DNA from: CAYSNP01 sp050945855
GTDB taxonomy: Bacteria > Bacillota > Clostridia > Christensenellales > DTU072
NCBI GenBank assembly: GCA_050945855.1
Contig: JBMNTS010000001.1
Location: 30,779-94,778 of the forward strand
Reading direction: 5' to 3'
DNA: 64,000 nt
Positions 42,353 to 51,066 of this stretch are shown here, piece by piece. Every line of letters starts with the position of its first letter. Position 1 is the stretch's first letter. The position numbers were made by a program, and so were the translations under genes. Under the pieces are notes generated by a model, which saw only the letters and a list, made by a program, of their open reading frames with translations, had not been told where the DNA came from and searched no databases.

Positions 42353-43213
42353 TCAGAAACGCATAAGCGCGGAACACCCGCAAGGCAGGACTAAGCCGCT
42401 CTCCTCCTCTATGCCTACCTCATACGCCGTCACGCTGTGGTTTTTATCCTTAAATACCGATTTTAGCACGTTGGAGATAGCGGCGGGCTGCAGCCCGGTA
42501 GTATACGAATTTAATAAATAAAAGAGAGGATTATCGCTAAGTATTTCTTTGGTTGACCTCACTAAGTCAAAAAGCGCCTCTTCCAGCTTCCACTTTTCGC
42601 CGGCAGGACCTCTGCCGTAGCTGGGAGGGTCCATAATAACCGCATCGTAACGCTTGCCCCGTCTTATCTCCTTTTGCACAAACTTAAAGCAGTCATCCAC
42701 TATAAATCTTACCTTGTCCGTATCCAGCTTGCTTGAAAGCACGTTTTGTTTGGCTCTGGCGCACATAGCCTTGGCGGAGTCCACGTGAGTCACTCTTGCG
42801 CCCGCGCTTAATGCCGCAAGCGTCGCTCCGCCCGTATACGCAAACAAGTTGAGCACGGCGCATTCCCGCCGGAAACCTTGGATTAGTTCAATTATCGTAG
42901 CCCAGTTTGCCGCCTGCTCGGGGAAAACCCCCGTATGCTTAAAGCCCATCAGTTTAAGATGAAATACAAGGTCGCGCCAGCAAGCGGTGAATTCCTCCGG
43001 CATAGGTGCAAGATACCTCCATCTGCCGCCGCCGTCGCTGCTTCTTTCGTATATAGCGTTCAATCCCCGCTCTTTAAATAAGTCCCTATCCTGCCGCCAT
43101 ATTGCCTGAGGGTCCGGCCTTAGCAATTTGTAAGGACCGTAAGCTTCCAGTTTGTAGCCGTCCGAAGAGGCGATAAGGCGAAAATCCCGCCATTCGTTAT
43201 TAGTCTTAATCAT
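42353..43213 (-). CDS. Class I SAM-dependent methyltransferase (RlmI/RlmK-like)
   Basis: The 286-residue protein has a Rossmann methyltransferase fold with NLFAYTGGATLAALSAGARVTHVD (motif I, about 122-145) and the catalytic-type MDPPSYGRG (about 198-206). This pattern is shared by 23S rRNA methyltransferases such as RlmI, RlmK and YwbD. The PUA domain of RlmI is missing. The substrate is inferred to be rRNA. It starts three bases after the stop of the upstream regulator gene with no clear ribosome binding site. Confidence 0.85.
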   Translation of the reverse strand: MIKTNNEWRDFRLIASSDGYKLEAYGPYKLLRPDPQAIWRQDRDLFKERGLNAIYERSSDGGGRWRYLAPMPEEFTACWRDLVFHLKLMGFKHTGVFPEQAANWATIIELIQGFRRECAVLNLFAYTGGATLAALSAGARVTHVDSAKAMCARAKQNVLSSKLDTDKVRFIVDDCFKFVQKEIRRGKRYDAVIMDPPSYGRGPAGEKWKLEEALFDLVRSTKEILSDNPLFYLLNSYTTGLQPAAISNVLKSVFKDKNHSVTAYEVGIEEESGLVLPCGCSALMRF

Positions 43214-43216
43214 AGT

Positions 43217-45964
43217 TTATAAAGTAATGTAGCTGTCGATTTCCGCAATCTTTTGCGTGTAATCGGTATTGCGGTCAATTATCGCCAACGCCTGAATAAA
43301 CTTTTTGGCTTCGATATAGTCGCCCGCCTGACTAAGCTCTCTGGAGAGTTTAAGCAGTTTTATCATTAATTCCTGTTTAATGCTTTGTCTGGCGTTGTTA
43401 AAATCCGCCTTATCCATATCCAGGGCAAAATCCTCTTTGTAAATATCCAGCATTATGTTCATTAACTCTATCTGCTTTTTGATATTGATTTCCCGCTTGT
43501 ACTGGCTTGCGATTCTGGCGTAATCCAGGTAGTCGATGCTTACGTCTTTAAGGGTAAGTATATACTTGGTATTCATATACTCCAGCTTAAAGTCCACGTT
43601 ATACTGCGACAGCGTTTTCCTGATTATATTATTGGTAGTTTTTAGATTGTTAATAGCGGACTCGTATAAATAATCCTTCCATAAGTAATTGATAATCACG
43701 TTGCGGTCTATGCCCTTTTCGCCCGCCAGGATATAATGGAAAAAGAGTTCCTTGGCTTTGCGGGTTTTCCACGCTATCTCCTCCTCCTTATACAATACGC
43801 TTGTTGTACCGAAAAGTTTGATTTTGAGATTGCCCGTCCTTTTTTTCTGCGCTTTCTTTTTGCTTACGGCAAGATATATGTTATTGAGATAATCGGTCTC
43901 GATGTTGTTCTTGATGGCGAAATCGAAAAGCGGCTCGAAGATGTCTATATTGTCCACAAGCACTATTTCCATGCCGTAAATATAGGAGGACTTGATAATG
44001 TTCCTGATCAGCTTTTGCGCGTCCTTCAATTCGTCCGTGTTTAACAAATGAGTGGTGGCTATAGCCATACCTATAAGCCAGAAAATCGAGCGCGCCTTGG
44101 AGGTTTTTATACACTGGGTGGCATAAAAATAGGCTTGTTCCGGCGATTTAAGCTTATAATAGCAAAACGCCATCGCGCATAAGAGCATATTGGCATATTG
44201 AGGATAATATGTTTCGCAATATTTAAGATATATATGCGTGATTTCCTTGGCGTAATTTATATCGCCGTACCGGGCGTAAGCCATGGAGCGCAAGGTGATA
44301 TTAAAGAATTTTGTAAGCGAATTGGTCTTATCAAGCTGCACCGCGTTGTCAAACAATCTTAACGCCTCTTCTATATTTCCGTTATAAAGCTCGGTATTGG
44401 CAAGCGCGGTATAAAGGTAGCTGACGTCCTTTGTTATCTCGTTACGCTCGGCAAAATCCAGCGCTTCCTGCGCCATGCTGCGGGTGGCTTCTATGTTGCC
44501 GGAATAGTAGTAAAACATTACGATATTATGCGGTATAACGTAAAAAGGGATTATTTCCCTGATTCTGTTAATCAACTGCACCGTTTTTTTGTAATTGCCT
44601 ATGTCGAAATACGCCTCGCTGACCGCCTGCAATACCTTGGGATACCAGATTTGCCCGCTGTTTTGCTCGGTAAGCAATTTGTCCTCCACTATCTTGATGT
44701 AATTGAAATCGATGGATATATCCAATTCCCTGTATACCAGCGGGATAAGACAGAACACGTCCGAAAGCAAGGGCTCTGTTTCCGTTATTTTACTCCGCAG
44801 CGATGTGATAAAATCATAAGCCTTATTGTACAGTTTTTGAGCGCAAAGGGTTTTTACGATAAGATTGCAGCAATAATACATCGCTTCGGACTTTTCTTCA
44901 AATTCCTTCAGTAAGCTGTTCAGGCTGTCGTAAGCCGCGTCATAGTTGCCCAAATAATAGGATATGAGAGAAAGGTATATCCGGTAATGCGGGTATTTCT
45001 TGGTGTCTATAAATAAAACCTTTTTAATATATTCCGCATAGTAGTTGAGCTTATGCATAAAGCTTTCATCCATCAAGCCCTTTTCTATGCATTTTTCAAT
45101 ATTTTCTATGTCCTCGGCTTGGGTATACGCCAAAAAGGCGGTGTACAATTCTCCTTTTTCTTTAAGATAATCGCCGTAACGCTTGTATACATTCTCCTTG
45201 GAAAAGCCCCCATTGTTGTTTTCCAGAATCAAATAATCCCTAAAAAGGGGATTGATAAAATACTTATCCTTTTCTCTGCGCACCACGTACCAGCTCTTGC
45301 GGCACAGCAATTCCAGCAATTCCTCGCTTTCGGGATAAAAAGTTTTGGTAAAATCGGCGTTTATGCATCTTAGCGGGGCGACGTAGGACAAAAACGCCCT
45401 TTGTTCATCGTCCAAATCCTCCACGCAGCTTTCAAAATCGTGCGTCTTTGCCCTTTTGCCCATTAAATTTTCGTCTATCAAAATGGGATAGCGCGGCTCA
45501 AAGCGCCTGTAATCAAAATTGATGAATTTTTGCGCGCTGATTAGCACCTTTAAGTTTTTGGGACAATGCTTGATAAGCCTTTCTATAAGTCCTAAGTCAA
45601 AGCCTTCGGGCGCGTCGTCCAGATGCTCGAGCACTACCAGAAAATTGCCTTTAAGAGAAGCTATGTAATCCAGTATCGCGTTTATTATTATCTTTTCGTT
45701 ATTGTATTCGGAATAGCAATTATAAAGCTGCCTGACCTTGAGCAAAGCCACGGGGTCTTTTACCACTTTTTCCGCAAACGTAAGAGCGAAAGCTTCCATA
45801 CTGTCGCATACGGCGGAAAACCAAAAGACCTTTTCGTAACGGCTGCCCAGCTCGGAGATAAAGGCGGCCTTGCCCGTACCGTTAGGCGCAAACAACATTA
45901 TGGCGGCATTTTCGTTGCTCATTATGTCGTTGATCAGCTTGTTGGTGTTGATTTGAATATCCAT
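43217..45964 (-). CDS. MalT/SARP-type transcriptional regulator (ATPase-TPR-winged helix-BTAD)
   Basis: This 915-residue protein has an N-terminal STAND-like ATPase region with a weak P-loop FAPNGTGKA (about 25-33; Ala replaces the Ser/Thr after Lys) and a Walker B-like FLVVLEHLDD (about 107-116). A long helical-repeat middle (about 290-660) reads as TPR units. At about 675-770 an OmpR-like winged helix follows (IKLFGTTSVLYKEEEIAWKTRKAKELF), and then a bacterial transcriptional activation domain. Such proteins activate catabolic or secondary genes on binding a ligand. The ligand and targets are unknown. A strong promoter and a tandem 11-base repeat lie upstream, hinting at autoregulation. Confidence 0.88.
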   Translation of the reverse strand: MDIQINTNKLINDIMSNENAAIMLFAPNGTGKAAFISELGSRYEKVFWFSAVCDSMEAFALTFAEKVVKDPVALLKVRQLYNCYSEYNNEKIIINAILDYIASLKGNFLVVLEHLDDAPEGFDLGLIERLIKHCPKNLKVLISAQKFINFDYRRFEPRYPILIDENLMGKRAKTHDFESCVEDLDDEQRAFLSYVAPLRCINADFTKTFYPESEELLELLCRKSWYVVRREKDKYFINPLFRDYLILENNNGGFSKENVYKRYGDYLKEKGELYTAFLAYTQAEDIENIEKCIEKGLMDESFMHKLNYYAEYIKKVLFIDTKKYPHYRIYLSLISYYLGNYDAAYDSLNSLLKEFEEKSEAMYYCCNLIVKTLCAQKLYNKAYDFITSLRSKITETEPLLSDVFCLIPLVYRELDISIDFNYIKIVEDKLLTEQNSGQIWYPKVLQAVSEAYFDIGNYKKTVQLINRIREIIPFYVIPHNIVMFYYYSGNIEATRSMAQEALDFAERNEITKDVSYLYTALANTELYNGNIEEALRLFDNAVQLDKTNSLTKFFNITLRSMAYARYGDINYAKEITHIYLKYCETYYPQYANMLLCAMAFCYYKLKSPEQAYFYATQCIKTSKARSIFWLIGMAIATTHLLNTDELKDAQKLIRNIIKSSYIYGMEIVLVDNIDIFEPLFDFAIKNNIETDYLNNIYLAVSKKKAQKKRTGNLKIKLFGTTSVLYKEEEIAWKTRKAKELFFHYILAGEKGIDRNVIINYLWKDYLYESAINNLKTTNNIIRKTLSQYNVDFKLEYMNTKYILTLKDVSIDYLDYARIASQYKREINIKKQIELMNIMLDIYKEDFALDMDKADFNNARQSIKQELMIKLLKLSRELSQAGDYIEAKKFIQALAIIDRNTDYTQKIAEIDSYITL

Positions 45965-45990
45965 TTTAGCTCCATTGACCGATGAATAAT

Positions 45991-46012
45991 TATATTGTAA
46001 ATATATTGTAAA
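45991..46012. repeat. Two tandem exact copies of an 11-base sequence
   Basis: TATATTGTAAA occurs twice head to tail (45991-46001 and 46002-46012), covering the -10 box of the regulator promoter. The one-helical-turn spacing suits a protein-binding operator. Confidence 0.75.
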
Positions 46013-46033
46013 TTAAACGTAAAAAAAAGTCAA
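46005..46033 (-). promoter_or_regulatory. Promoter of the MalT/SARP-type regulator
   Basis: On the minus strand TTGACT and TACAAT are separated by 17 bases. The tandem repeat provides a second TACAAT 11 bases further on. GGAG precedes the ATG at 45964. Confidence 0.75.
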
Positions 46034-46087
46034 TGAAAAAACGTCGTTTTTGTTTAATTATTATTCCCGAACAGAGGCCTGACTGCC

Positions 46088-46591
46088 CTAAAAAGGCTTT
46101 TTGGGAAGGGAATTTACATATCTTGTAAATTTTATGTTATAGCCGTTATCAATGACGGGCTCGCTTTCGTCCGAAAGGCTCCATTCCGGGAGCCGGTCAA
46201 GATTGGGGAAAAAGTATTCGGCATTGGCAGTGGCGTCCACTTTTGTTATTAACGCTTCGTCGCAATATTGCAGGGTGGAGTGATAGAGCATAGCTCCGCC
46301 CGCGATAAAAATGTCATCGGAATCATACTTTTTAAGCTCGGAAAACAGTTCGTCCAAGTCGTAAACGGCGGTAAAAGTATCCGTGCTTTTGAAAATCTGC
46401 GTGACCACAATGGTTTTCCTGTTCGGCAGAGGCTTGCCCGAAGGTAAGGACAGCAGCGTGTTATGCCCCATTACCACCACCTTGCCCAAAGTGCGCTCTT
46501 TGAAATATGCCAGGTCTTTAGGCAGGCGGAATAGCAATTGCCCTTGTCTGCCGATACCCCAGTTATTGTCCACTACCACTATGGATTTCAT
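46088..46591 (-). CDS. folA: Dihydrofolate reductase
   Basis: The 167-residue enzyme reduces dihydrofolate with NADPH. It shows SIVVVDNNWGIGRQGQLLFRLPKDLAYFK (about 3-31, with Asp of LPKDL as active acid) and KVVVMGHNTLLSLP (about 37-50). FIAGGAMLYHSTLQYCD also matches the family. A longer frame from 46645 exists, but the ATG at 46591 overlaps the thyA stop (ATGA) and fits the family start. It regenerates the folate oxidised by the adjacent ThyA. Confidence 0.95.
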   Translation of the reverse strand: MKSIVVVDNNWGIGRQGQLLFRLPKDLAYFKERTLGKVVVMGHNTLLSLPSGKPLPNRKTIVVTQIFKSTDTFTAVYDLDELFSELKKYDSDDIFIAGGAMLYHSTLQYCDEALITKVDATANAEYFFPNLDRLPEWSLSDESEPVIDNGYNIKFTRYVNSLPKKPF

Positions 46592-47418
46592 ACCGCGACC
46601 TCGATTTTGCGCTTGATGTCCGTATATTTGTAATCGGGCAAACAAAAATCCTCTACCTTAAAGGAGTAAAAATCCCGCTTATCCCCGTTAATCACAAGTT
46701 TGGGCGCGTCGTATTGGGGATTGTCCATAATTTGCTCTATGATGGGGATATGCCTGTCGTAAATATGCGCGTCCGCGATTACGTGCACCAATTCGCCTGC
46801 CTCCAGACCGGAGGAGCGGGCAAACATGTGGATAAGCACCGCGTATTGCACCACGTTCCAGTTGTTTGCCACCAGCATATCCTGGGAACGCTGATTCAAT
46901 ATGCCGCATAACTTGTTGCCGCTGACGTTAAGGGTAAGGGAGTAGGCGCAGGGATATAAATTCATTTCGTGCAGGTCGGCGTGATTGTAGATATTGGATA
47001 TTATTCTTCTGCTGTGCGGATTGTATTTCAAATCAAAGAGCATTCTGTCCACCTGGTCGAACAGCCCTTCCTTATACTTGTGCTTTTGAGCAAGCTGGTA
47101 GCCGTACGCCTTACCTATGCTGCCGTTCTCGTCCGCCCAGGCATCCCAAATCTTGCTTGACAAATCGGCTACGTTATTGGATTTCTTTTGCCAAATCCAA
47201 AGAATCTCGTCTATCGCGGCGGCGTAATTGATTTTGCGTATGGTCTGAATGGGAAACTCTTTTTGTAAATCGTATCTGTTTACGATAGCGAATTTTTTGA
47301 TTGTATGGGCCGGGGTTCCGTCCGTCCAACGGGGTCTTACCGCGCTGTCTTTATCGCTCACCCCGTTTTCCAAAATATCCGTGCAGTTTTCTATAAAAAT
47401 TTTATCCGCTATACTCAT
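46588..47418 (-). CDS. thyA: Thymidylate synthase ThyA
   Basis: The 276-residue enzyme methylates dUMP to dTMP using methylene-tetrahydrofolate. The catalytic cysteine is in YPCAYSLTLNV (about 157), followed by NQRSQDMLVANNWNV (about 175-189) and HVIADAHIYDRHI (about 222-234). It forms a two-gene unit with folA. The ATG lies six bases after a TATAAT box and has no ribosome binding site, only a T run, so the mRNA is probably leaderless. Confidence 0.96.
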   Translation of the reverse strand: MSIADKIFIENCTDILENGVSDKDSAVRPRWTDGTPAHTIKKFAIVNRYDLQKEFPIQTIRKINYAAAIDEILWIWQKKSNNVADLSSKIWDAWADENGSIGKAYGYQLAQKHKYKEGLFDQVDRMLFDLKYNPHSRRIISNIYNHADLHEMNLYPCAYSLTLNVSGNKLCGILNQRSQDMLVANNWNVVQYAVLIHMFARSSGLEAGELVHVIADAHIYDRHIPIIEQIMDNPQYDAPKLVINGDKRDFYSFKVEDFCLPDYKYTDIKRKIEVAV

Positions 47419-47424
47419 AAAAAA

Positions 47425-47433
47425 ATTATACCA
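47425..47433 (-). promoter_or_regulatory. Extended -10 promoter of thyA-folA, leaderless geometry
   Basis: The sequence TGGTATAAT contains an extended -10 element. The best -35 match (TTTCAT, 17 bases upstream) is weak. Six T residues then lead directly to the ATG at 47418. Confidence 0.6.
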
Positions 47434-47483
47434 TAATTCAAATTAAAATGAAAGTAAAAGTTGCGTTTATCCCTTGAAGGAAA

Positions 47484-48317
47484 TTATTGATCGGAAGTAA
47501 TAATACTCCCCACTCTGTCCTCGCTCGCGTGACCGCTGAGCTTTACCAAAAAATCGTTTTCGCCGTATTCCGCAAGCACTGTCGCTCCGTCCGTAATTTT
47601 GACGGTAAGCAGCCTGTTTTTATCAAAGTAAGGATAAATTCTCCTTATGGGCGCGTTTTTATCTATACAAATGGTCTTCTCCTCTACGGGGTGCCGCCTG
47701 TCTTTTAAAAAGGAATTTTGCTCGGAAATAAAAAGATAAGCCTGCTTTTCCTGCCCGAACATTGACCCGAAAAACAAGGATACCGCGGCGATGCCCAAGG
47801 TCAGATTAATCTGGAAAAACGCGCTTGCGATAAATAACGCAAACAGGATGACGGCTATTGCCGCGCCTGTCCTTTTCAATATTTTAAGCGTCTTAATGGG
47901 TTTTTTTGACAGCGCAAGGATTATTCGCGCACCGTCCAAAGGGTATGCGGGCAGCAGATTGAAAAGCGCAAGCGCGAAATTGGCGGTAAACAAGGGATGG
48001 GTCAAAGGATAAGTGGAAGGCGCAATCCACCACGACGCCGTTATTATCGTGCACAACAGCAGATTGACGCCTATACCCGCGGAAGCGATATAAAAAGCGT
48101 CCTGGCGGTGTATGTTTTCTTCGGAATACAACAGCGCGCCGTAAGGCATAAGCGTAAGCTCGGCCAACCTGTACCCGCGTGAGGCGGCCGCCTTATAGTG
48201 CGCCCATTCGTGAACAAATACCGCGATAAGGGCGGAGCAAGCCGCAATCAGCCTGCCGCCCAGCAACAGCAGCAGCAACAACACAACAAAAAAGGGATGC
48301 ACCCTTATATTACGCAT
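47484..48317 (-). CDS. spoIVFB: M50 site-2-type metalloprotease (SpoIVFB-like)
   Basis: The 277-residue membrane protein has the zinc motif HEWAH (36-40) in one helix and NLLPAYPLDGARI (120-132, Asp about 128) in another, as in SpoIVFB, which cleaves pro-sigma-K in the mother cell. The C-terminal part (about 190-277) looks like a CBS-type region. It stands beside minD-minE, the B. subtilis location of spoIVFB, but the partner spoIVFA is absent. Membership of the broader M50 group without sigma-K processing is possible. The ATG has no ribosome binding site. Confidence 0.82.
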   Translation of the reverse strand: MRNIRVHPFFVVLLLLLLLGGRLIAACSALIAVFVHEWAHYKAAASRGYRLAELTLMPYGALLYSEENIHRQDAFYIASAGIGVNLLLCTIITASWWIAPSTYPLTHPLFTANFALALFNLLPAYPLDGARIILALSKKPIKTLKILKRTGAAIAVILFALFIASAFFQINLTLGIAAVSLFFGSMFGQEKQAYLFISEQNSFLKDRRHPVEEKTICIDKNAPIRRIYPYFDKNRLLTVKITDGATVLAEYGENDFLVKLSGHASEDRVGSIITSDQ

Positions 48318-48323
48318 ATAAAA

Positions 48324-48329
48324 ATTATA
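48324..48329 (-). promoter_or_regulatory. Possible -10 box directly before spoIVFB
   Basis: TATAAT lies six bases before the ATG at 48317, the same spacing as at thyA. No good -35 is visible, so this may be chance in AT-rich DNA or use another sigma factor. Confidence 0.4.
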
Positions 48330-48368
48330 TGAAAAATCGTTTTGCTAAATGCAGAAAGCTGAAATCAT

Positions 48369-48626
48369 TTATACGGATTTTACTTTATCCTCTATGGTGT
48401 TTACCCTGCACGCCTTTTCCGCAATGACCTTAATGTCTATGGAGTATTTGCCGTCCTGGTCCACTTCGATTTTAATATCTATATCCTCTTTGTGTATTTG
48501 GAAATAGCTTTTCAACACTTTTAACAAGTCATATCTTATCGCGCTGTATATACCGCTGGGGATAAAGGATTTGTTGGCTGTCAGGAGTTTTTTTAAGCGC
48601 TCTATTGATTTGTCCTTTTCTTTCAT
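48369..48626 (-). CDS. minE: Cell division topological specificity factor MinE
   Basis: The 85-residue protein has an N-terminal segment (IERLKKLLTANK, about 8-19) and the beta-rich C-terminal half (EVDQDGKYSIDIKVIAEK) typical of MinE. MinE stimulates the MinD ATPase and drives pole-to-pole movement of the division inhibitor. It overlaps minD by four bases. The N-terminal anti-MinC/MinD helix is shorter and less conserved than in E. coli. Confidence 0.85.
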   Translation of the reverse strand: MKEKDKSIERLKKLLTANKSFIPSGIYSAIRYDLLKVLKSYFQIHKEDIDIKIEVDQDGKYSIDIKVIAEKACRVNTIEDKVKSV

Positions 48627-49441
48627 ATCTCGCCCTCCGCTTCCGCCGTATCTCTGACGAAAATTTTATGAAACATTTTATTAATCAGACTTTTGTAAGG
48701 CGCCGTGCAATCGTAAATGCCGCCTTTGCCGTTAATCAAAAAATCGGCGAGGAGATTGTAGGCACCGTTGCTTTCGCTGCGGTAGGCGTTGCCTTTCTGG
48801 ATATTGTTATATAAGGATATCTTATCGTCTTCGGGGATAACTCCCATCAGCCTTGCCCTTAGCAGTTTGGATATTTCATGAGCGGACATCATCTTTTTTT
48901 CTATTACCATATCCCCCCTTATTCTGTTTACCACAATGCCCAGAAAATCCACGGCGTATGTGGAAAGCAGGCTTATCACCTTATCCGCGTCCCTTACCGA
49001 ACTGATATGCGGCGTAACCACCACTATCGCCTCGTTTGCGCAAAGCATGGCTCTGTGAAAGCCTTCCTCCACCCCGGCGGGACAATCCACAATAACATAG
49101 TCAAAACTTTTCTCCAGTTCTCTCGTGATAAGTTGCAGGGAATTGGAATCCAGCTTGTTTAAATCGGCCGCTTTGGAGGAAGGCAGGATATATAAATTGT
49201 TAAGATTGCCCTCCTGCACCAGCGCCTGAGAAATGCTGCATCGCTTTTCGATAATATCCCCGATATCGTATACGATTCTGTTCTCAACATCTAAGGCGAC
49301 ATCCAGATTATTCAGCCCGATATCCGCATCCACCAAGCAGGTTTTTAGCCCGCGGCGCGCCAAAACGATGCCTAGATTGGCCACCACCGAAGTTTTGCCG
49401 GAGCCTCCTTTGCCTGAAGTTAATACTATTTTTCTGCCCAT
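48623..49441 (-). CDS. minD: Septum site-determining ATPase MinD
   Basis: The 272-residue ATPase has the deviant Walker A KGGSGKTSVVANLG (about 10-23), DADIGLNNLD (about 39-48) and DCPAGVEEGF. The ATG at 49441 follows GCGAGG and gives the family start MGRKIVLTSGKGG; an upstream in-frame start at 49486 is rejected. The expected C-terminal membrane-binding amphipathic helix is represented by INKMFHKIFV. No minC lies upstream, so MinD may recruit another inhibitor or MinC may be elsewhere. Confidence 0.95.
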   Translation of the reverse strand: MGRKIVLTSGKGGSGKTSVVANLGIVLARRGLKTCLVDADIGLNNLDVALDVENRIVYDIGDIIEKRCSISQALVQEGNLNNLYILPSSKAADLNKLDSNSLQLITRELEKSFDYVIVDCPAGVEEGFHRAMLCANEAIVVVTPHISSVRDADKVISLLSTYAVDFLGIVVNRIRGDMVIEKKMMSAHEISKLLRARLMGVIPEDDKISLYNNIQKGNAYRSESNGAYNLLADFLINGKGGIYDCTAPYKSLINKMFHKIFVRDTAEAEGEI

Positions 49442-49553
49442 AGGTTGCCTCGCCCTAAATAATTTACACTTATTATTGTAAGGCAAAACAAAAGGATAAA
49501 AATATCTAATTTTATCTAATAAAGCCGAAAAAAAATGAAAGCGAAAAAACTTA

Positions 49554-50528
49554 TCAGCGTTGCAGTTTTAACAGCGCGGCAAGCGTCTTATCCCTTTCCG
49601 CAAGCTTTGCCAAACCCTGAATTACGCTGAGTTCGGGCTGGGGAGAAAGGACCGCGGGGCGATGAAAATAGTTTTCAAAAAAGCTCTCTATTCCCTTTAT
49701 GTTGGCGCCGCCGCCCGCTATATAAATTGATTTTTCCTCTATGGCTTCCAACAGATTGTCCGGAAGCAAGGTAAACAGCGAATCCATTATTTCCAAAATT
49801 TTGGTATACGCGCTTATCACTTCTTCCCTGATGTCGTTGGTGGTCACGGTAGTGGTAAGTATTTCCCCGGTGATAATGTTCTGACCGGTGACTTTGGTGG
49901 AGAACAGGTCGGCAGGAATTAGGCTTGCCACCTCAAATTTGATATATTCTGCCGCCGCGGGGCTGATTTTCAGTTTGTATACCTTTTCTATCTTTTCCGC
50001 AATCAGCCTGTCAAGGTAATCTCCGCCTACCGAAGTGGAGCACCCTTCGATTATGCCGTCGTCCAGAATGCCGATGTCGCTGCCCGATGCCCCTATTATG
50101 GCAACGGGGGCGAAATGCACATAAGGCACCAGCGTAAGCAGGGAATCAATGAGGGTAACGTCTCTGAATCCCATGTCCTTGAAAACGTCGTAAAGCGCTT
50201 TCATATGTAATTGTTTGACGGACAGGCGCACGGTCACATAAACTTCCGCGCTTTTACGCAATCTCGGGAACTCTCTTTTGAATATATCCCCTAATATCAG
50301 CCCGCAAGGCTTAGGATACGCCACCCTGTCGCCCGCGAAAGGGGCTATAACGATATGGTTTTCATCCGGCGGATTTTTTAATAGCTCTACCGCGGCGCCG
50401 CCCGAAGCGACAAGCTTCAATTCTTCCCCTTTCTCGAACACGCCCAGGTTGCGCTCCCGCACCTGCTTGTCCTTAAAACGCGCGGTAATATAGTTTTTTC
50501 CCAAGTCTATTAAAAGTTTTTCAGCCAT
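49554..50528 (-). CDS. Divergent MreB/actin-like protein
   Basis: This 324-residue protein has actin-fold landmarks: phosphate-1 loop LLIDLGKNY (about 5-13), a VGGDYLDRLI block (about 188-197) and the adenosine motif IAGGGANIKG (about 275-284). The phosphate-2 loop, DIGGGT in MreB, reads IIGASGSDIG here, and overall similarity is low. Its place between maf and minD is that of mreB in B. subtilis, but mreC and mreD are missing. It overlaps maf by eight bases. It is probably a degenerate MreB with altered ATPase; FtsA- or MamK-like roles cannot be excluded. Confidence 0.78.
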   Translation of the reverse strand: MAEKLLIDLGKNYITARFKDKQVRERNLGVFEKGEELKLVASGGAAVELLKNPPDENHIVIAPFAGDRVAYPKPCGLILGDIFKREFPRLRKSAEVYVTVRLSVKQLHMKALYDVFKDMGFRDVTLIDSLLTLVPYVHFAPVAIIGASGSDIGILDDGIIEGCSTSVGGDYLDRLIAEKIEKVYKLKISPAAAEYIKFEVASLIPADLFSTKVTGQNIITGEILTTTVTTNDIREEVISAYTKILEIMDSLFTLLPDNLLEAIEEKSIYIAGGGANIKGIESFFENYFHRPAVLSPQPELSVIQGLAKLAERDKTLAALLKLQR

Positions 50529-51066
50529 TAGTTACTCCTATCCTTGCCAAAAGCTCTTTCAGCTTTTCCAAAGGCAGTCCCATAATGTTGGTATAGCTTC
50601 CCCGGTAGCCTGCTACCGGGTATTCGTCCTGAATGCCGTATGCGCCCGCTTTATCAAAAGGCAAAAATGTGTCCACGTATTGCGCTATCCCCTCTGGTGT
50701 AAGCTCTTTGAAGATTACCTCGCTCTTTTCGCTTTCTTTATATATTTTGCCTTTATACGCCACCGTCAGTCCGCTGTAAACCTCGTGAGTTTTGCCCGAA
50801 AGCGCGGCAAGCATGTTTATCGCCGCCTTTCTGTCCGCGGGCTTATGATAATATTCGCCGTCCAGATACACAACGGTGTCGCAGCCTATTACCAGATCTC
50901 CCTTTATCCCTACTATTTTCCGCGACGCTATCTCTTTTACCGTCGCTTCGGGAGTGGAGCCGATAAAATCTTCATCCGCCGCGGCGGGATGAATTTCAAA
51001 CTCCGCAAAAATCTCTTTCAGCAATTCGTGTCTGCGGGGAGAAGCGCTTGCCAGCACAACTTTCAT
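50521..51066 (-). CDS. maf: Maf-family nucleotide pyrophosphatase
   Basis: The 181-residue protein has LASASPRRHELLKEI (about 4-18), DLVIGCDTVVYLDG (Asp base) and DKAGAYGIQDE. Maf enzymes hydrolyse non-canonical nucleotides such as dTTP/UTP analogues and affect septation. It shares one base with the ppx stop and overlaps the mreB-like gene. Confidence 0.95.
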   Translation of the reverse strand: MKVVLASASPRRHELLKEIFAEFEIHPAAADEDFIGSTPEATVKEIASRKIVGIKGDLVIGCDTVVYLDGEYYHKPADRKAAINMLAALSGKTHEVYSGLTVAYKGKIYKESEKSEVIFKELTPEGIAQYVDTFLPFDKAGAYGIQDEYPVAGYRGSYTNIMGLPLEKLKELLARIGVTNG

